In this document: in pieces, positions 61,646 to 64,000 of the stretch
Layout of the letters: each line of letters starts with the position of its first letter
Numbering within the stretch: position 1 is the stretch's first letter
DNA from: Lonepinella koalarum
GTDB lineage: Bacteria > Pseudomonadota > Gammaproteobacteria > Enterobacterales > Pasteurellaceae
DNA length: 64,000 nucleotides
Assembly: GCF_042926695.1 (NCBI RefSeq)
Contig: NZ_CP170642.1
Span: forward strand, 1,550,001 to 1,614,000
Reading direction: 5' to 3'
Translations under genes and position numbers: made by a program
Notes under the pieces: generated by a model
Database searches by the model: none
What the model was told of the DNA's origin: nothing
Seen by the model: only the letters and a program-made list of their open reading frames with translations

Positions 61646-62782
61646 ATGAAGATTGTCATTGCACCAGATTCATACAAAGAAAGTGTTTCAGCAATGCAAG
61701 TAGCGAATTCTATTGAAAAAGGATTCAAACAAGTTTTTTCTAATGCAAATTATATAAAAATACCTGTTGCCGATGGAGGTGAAGGTACCGTAGAAACCAT
61801 GGTTGAAGCAACTCAAGGTAAAGTAATTAAATTAGATGTGACTGATGCATTAGGAAAAAAACAACCCGCATTTTGGGGTATTTCTGCAGATCATTCTTTT
61901 GCCTTTATAGAAATAGCTGCCGCCTGTGGTCTTGAGAAAGTTCCCATTGAACAGCGTAACCCACTAATTACGACTACATTTGGTGTCGGTGAATTAATTT
62001 TATCTGCTCTAGATTTTGGTGTACGTCATTTCATGATTGGATTAGGTGGTAGTGCAACCAATGATGGCGGAGCTGGGATGCTACAAGCATTAGGTGTACA
62101 ACTACTAGATAAACAAGAAAAACCTATAGGTTATGGTGGTGCGGAACTAGCACGTTTAGATAAAATTGATTTATCAAAATTGGATTCTCGGTTAAAACAA
62201 TGCCGTTTTGAAGTGGCATGTGACGTAACAAACCCCTTAACAGGTGAACAAGGGGCTTCCGCTATTTTTGGTCCACAGAAAGGGGCAACCCCTGACATGG
62301 TGAAACAACTGGATAATGCCTTATCGCACTTTGCCAAAATTATTCAGCGTGATCTGAATATGGATACACGATATGTGGCAGGGGCGGGGGCGGCTGGCGG
62401 TTTAGGCATGGCGTTTGCGTCCTTTTTGCAAGCGGAATTGAAAAACGGTATCGGCATTATCACCGATCTTTTGAAACTCGAAGACAAAATGAAAGATGCC
62501 GACTTAGTCATTACGGGCGAAGGACGCTTGGATCATCAAAGCATTAAAGGGAAAGTCCCTATTGGCGTGGCGGCGATAGCGAAAAAATTGAATATCCCCG
62601 TGATTGCCATTGCAGGCAGTCTTGGAAAAGATATTCAGGTTGTCTATGATTATGGTTTGGATGCGGTATTTAGCGTGCTGAATACGGTTTGCACCTTGCC
62701 AGAAGCGTTGCAACATGCCGAAAACAATCTTGAAATCACGGCGAGAAATGTGGCAGCGACGTTGAAAATCAATCTTTCTTAG
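61646..62782 (+). CDS. Glycerate 2-kinase (GarK/GlxK family)
   Basis: 378 residues. Phosphorylates D-glycerate, probably to 2-phosphoglycerate as in this class I family. N-terminal MKIVIAPDSYKESVSAMQVA, VADGGEGTVETMVEATQGK, GLGGSATNDGGAGMLQALGV, EVACDVTNPLTGEQGASAIFG, AGAAGGLGMAFASFLQA and VITGEGRLDHQSIKGKVPIG are all family-typical. It is followed by a CdaR regulator after 11 bp. The glycerate/gluconate (GntP-type) permease found between such genes in H. influenzae is absent here. Confidence 0.93.
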   Translation: MKIVIAPDSYKESVSAMQVANSIEKGFKQVFSNANYIKIPVADGGEGTVETMVEATQGKVIKLDVTDALGKKQPAFWGISADHSFAFIEIAAACGLEKVPIEQRNPLITTTFGVGELILSALDFGVRHFMIGLGGSATNDGGAGMLQALGVQLLDKQEKPIGYGGAELARLDKIDLSKLDSRLKQCRFEVACDVTNPLTGEQGASAIFGPQKGATPDMVKQLDNALSHFAKIIQRDLNMDTRYVAGAGAAGGLGMAFASFLQAELKNGIGIITDLLKLEDKMKDADLVITGEGRLDHQSIKGKVPIGVAAIAKKLNIPVIAIAGSLGKDIQVVYDYGLDAVFSVLNTVCTLPEALQHAENNLEITARNVAATLKINLS

Positions 62783-62793
62783 GGTATTTCATT

Positions 62794-63948
62794 ATGTCTG
62801 TTTACCGATTAGATGTAAAACTTGCTCAAAAAATTGTACAGCGTACCATGGATATTATTGATTGTAATATCAATATTATGGATGCAAAAGGCAGAATTAT
62901 TGCCAGCGGTGATGCGGATAGAATCGGCGAAATCCATGACGGTGCATTATTGGCGTTATCGCAAGGCAGAATTGTGGATATTCATGATGCTGTTACGCAT
63001 AGCTTACATGGTGTACGCCCGGGCATTAATCTTCCTTTGCGGTTAGATGGTCAAATCATCGGTGTGATTGGTTTAACAGGCGAACCCACCAGTTTAAAAG
63101 AATTTGGTAAACTGGTTTGTATGGCCGCTGAAATGATGTTGGAGCAAGCTCGTTTATCCGAATTACTGGCACAAGATTCACGCTTAAAAGAAGAGCTTAT
63201 TTTAGATCTTATTCACTCCAATGGCATCTCAACCAACTCTCGAGAATGGGCGAATCGACTAAGTATAGATTTGTCTATCCCTAGAATCGCTTGTATTATT
63301 GAAATTGATAGTGATCAATTAGGATTAGAAAATACAAACGTCGAATTACAAAATCTACAACAATTACTAAAAACACCAAGAAAAAATGATTTAGTCGCTG
63401 TTCTTTCTTTAACTGAATTGGTTATATTAAAATCTGCGTTAAATCACTATGGACGGTGGGATATAAAAGATCACATCAAACAACTGGAACAACTCATTAC
63501 ACATATAAATAAAAATACTCGTTTACATGTTCGCATCGCCATTGGCCATTATTTCCCTAAAGAGAATAACAATATATTTTTATCTTTCCATACTGCAAAA
63601 ACTACATTACAAATTGGTAAATCTCGTTTGCCTAATCAACAGATATATAATTACCAAGATTTAGTTTTACCAGTACTACTAGATCAATTGAAAGATGGAT
63701 GGCAAAAACAAGAACTTGAACGTCCTTTAAAGAAACTGTATTTAATGGATAATAATGGCTTGTTAATCAAAACATTATCAAGTTGGTTTGAACACAATAT
63801 GCAAACCATTACTACAGCTAAAGCACTTTATATTCATCGCAATACTCTTGAATATAGATTGAATAAGATTTGCGAACTAACTGGGTTAAATTTAAATAAA
63901 ACTGATGATTTATTTTTACTTTATTTAGCATTAAATGTTATTGGTTAA
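62794..63948 (+). CDS. CdaR/SdaR family sugar-diacid-type transcriptional regulator
   Basis: 384 residues. N-terminal sugar-diacid recognition domain (about 1-135: LAQKIVQRTMDIIDCNINIM, GIIASGDADRIGEIH-like segment, VRPGINLPLRLDGQIIGVIG), a middle GGDEF-like region, and the C-terminal PucR/CdaR helix-turn-helix TAKALYIHRNTLEYRLNKIC followed by ELTGLNLNKTDDLFLLYLAL. In E. coli CdaR activates garPLRK and gudPD in response to glycerate-type inducers; here it most likely controls its neighbour kinase. Confidence 0.9.
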   Translation: MSVYRLDVKLAQKIVQRTMDIIDCNINIMDAKGRIIASGDADRIGEIHDGALLALSQGRIVDIHDAVTHSLHGVRPGINLPLRLDGQIIGVIGLTGEPTSLKEFGKLVCMAAEMMLEQARLSELLAQDSRLKEELILDLIHSNGISTNSREWANRLSIDLSIPRIACIIEIDSDQLGLENTNVELQNLQQLLKTPRKNDLVAVLSLTELVILKSALNHYGRWDIKDHIKQLEQLITHINKNTRLHVRIAIGHYFPKENNNIFLSFHTAKTTLQIGKSRLPNQQIYNYQDLVLPVLLDQLKDGWQKQELERPLKKLYLMDNNGLLIKTLSSWFEHNMQTITTAKALYIHRNTLEYRLNKICELTGLNLNKTDDLFLLYLALNVIG

Positions 63949-63955
63949 ATATTAT

Positions 63956-63991
63956 CACCACACTTTGATTATTTTAAAAGTGTGGTGTTTT
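63956..63991 (+). terminator. Terminator after the CdaR-family gene
   Basis: CACCACACTTT (63956-63966), 10-nt loop, AAAGTGTGGTG (63977-63987), then TTTT. Perfect 11-bp arms, 8 bp after the stop. Confidence 0.88.
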
Positions 63992-64000
63992 AACTATTTT

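Noticed and set aside
52818..62782. 2-O-alpha-mannosyl-D-glycerate pathway (fructose-family PTS plus glycerate kinase)
   Set aside because: The PTS type and a glycerate kinase would fit, but there is no mannosylglycerate hydrolase (MngB-like), the kinase is 6 kb away behind unrelated genes, and the PTS operon has a GatZ-like gene instead.
1..64000. tRNA or rRNA genes, riboswitches
   Set aside because: I saw no cloverleaf with a TTCGA/GGTTCGAATCC-type T-arm and no known riboswitch core in any gap; a covariance-model scan would be needed to exclude them fully.

Overview
The window is a piece of a low-GC gammaproteobacterial chromosome from the family Pasteurellaceae. The best evidence is the Haemophilus-type DNA uptake signal core AAGTGCGGT, which occurs more than twenty times on both strands and once as a perfect inverted pair forming a terminator. 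Gene content agrees: a fused gamma-glutamylcysteine ligase/glutathione synthetase (GshF type), a yfeABCD-type metal transporter, GrcA, TusE, and a complete division/cell wall (dcw) cluster. Sequence alone points to the Haemophilus/Aggregatibacter/Pasteurella/Avibacterium group; I do not name a species.

Layout. 0-5 kb: the 3' half of glnE, rnfH, a roughly 540-bp array of hairpin-forming repeats of about 49-50 bp leading directly into a REP-associated transposase gene (RAYT), then a reduced biotin locus (bioD and bioA with degraded reading frames where other genes would be expected). 5-16.5 kb, plus strand: roxA, a YccA-like membrane protein, tusE, a Fur-box-controlled metal ABC transporter (yfeABCD type), a Nif3/YbgI protein, a YqjD-YqjE-YqjK-like stress/membrane triad, fabI and rnb. 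16.5-20.4 kb, minus strand: pheA, ushA, lpxC. 20.4-38.1 kb, minus strand: the dcw cluster in classical order mraZ-rsmH-ftsL-ftsI-murE-murF-mraY-murD-ftsW-murG-murC-ddl-ftsQ-ftsA-ftsZ followed by lpxC. It is interrupted only by a highly structured 450-bp non-coding element between murE and murF. 38.3-49.2 kb, minus strand: a CstA-family carrier, a 56-residue small protein, an AbgT-family transporter, tmcA, ybeY, phoH-like ybeZ, gshF and fabB; mnmC follows on plus.

51-64 kb is an accessory-looking stretch with no exact uptake signal that I could find. It holds an IS3-family insertion sequence (1,407 bp, imperfect terminal inverted repeats, 3-bp target duplication, transposase broken by two frameshifts). 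Next is a divergent carbohydrate locus: a GatZ/KbaZ-like aldolase subunit and a three-gene fructose-family PTS on minus, and a histidine-phosphatase-family protein plus a PRD/EIIA-domain transcription regulator on plus, with a perfect 15-bp-arm palindrome between them. It continues with grcA with an FNR-like site, an orphan CjaA-like cysteine-binding lipoprotein, a decayed IS1016/IS1595-type transposase, and a glycerate kinase-CdaR regulator pair.

Functionally the window combines core housekeeping (peptidoglycan precursor synthesis and septation, lipid A commitment, fatty acid synthesis, tRNA/rRNA modification) with accessory carbon uptake. The observations most worth checking are the REP array/RAYT pair, the palindromes of related architecture (one inside the tmcA coding sequence), the murE-murF element, the MraZ-type repeats, and the PTS/GatZ-like locus that lacks a visible catalytic aldolase partner.
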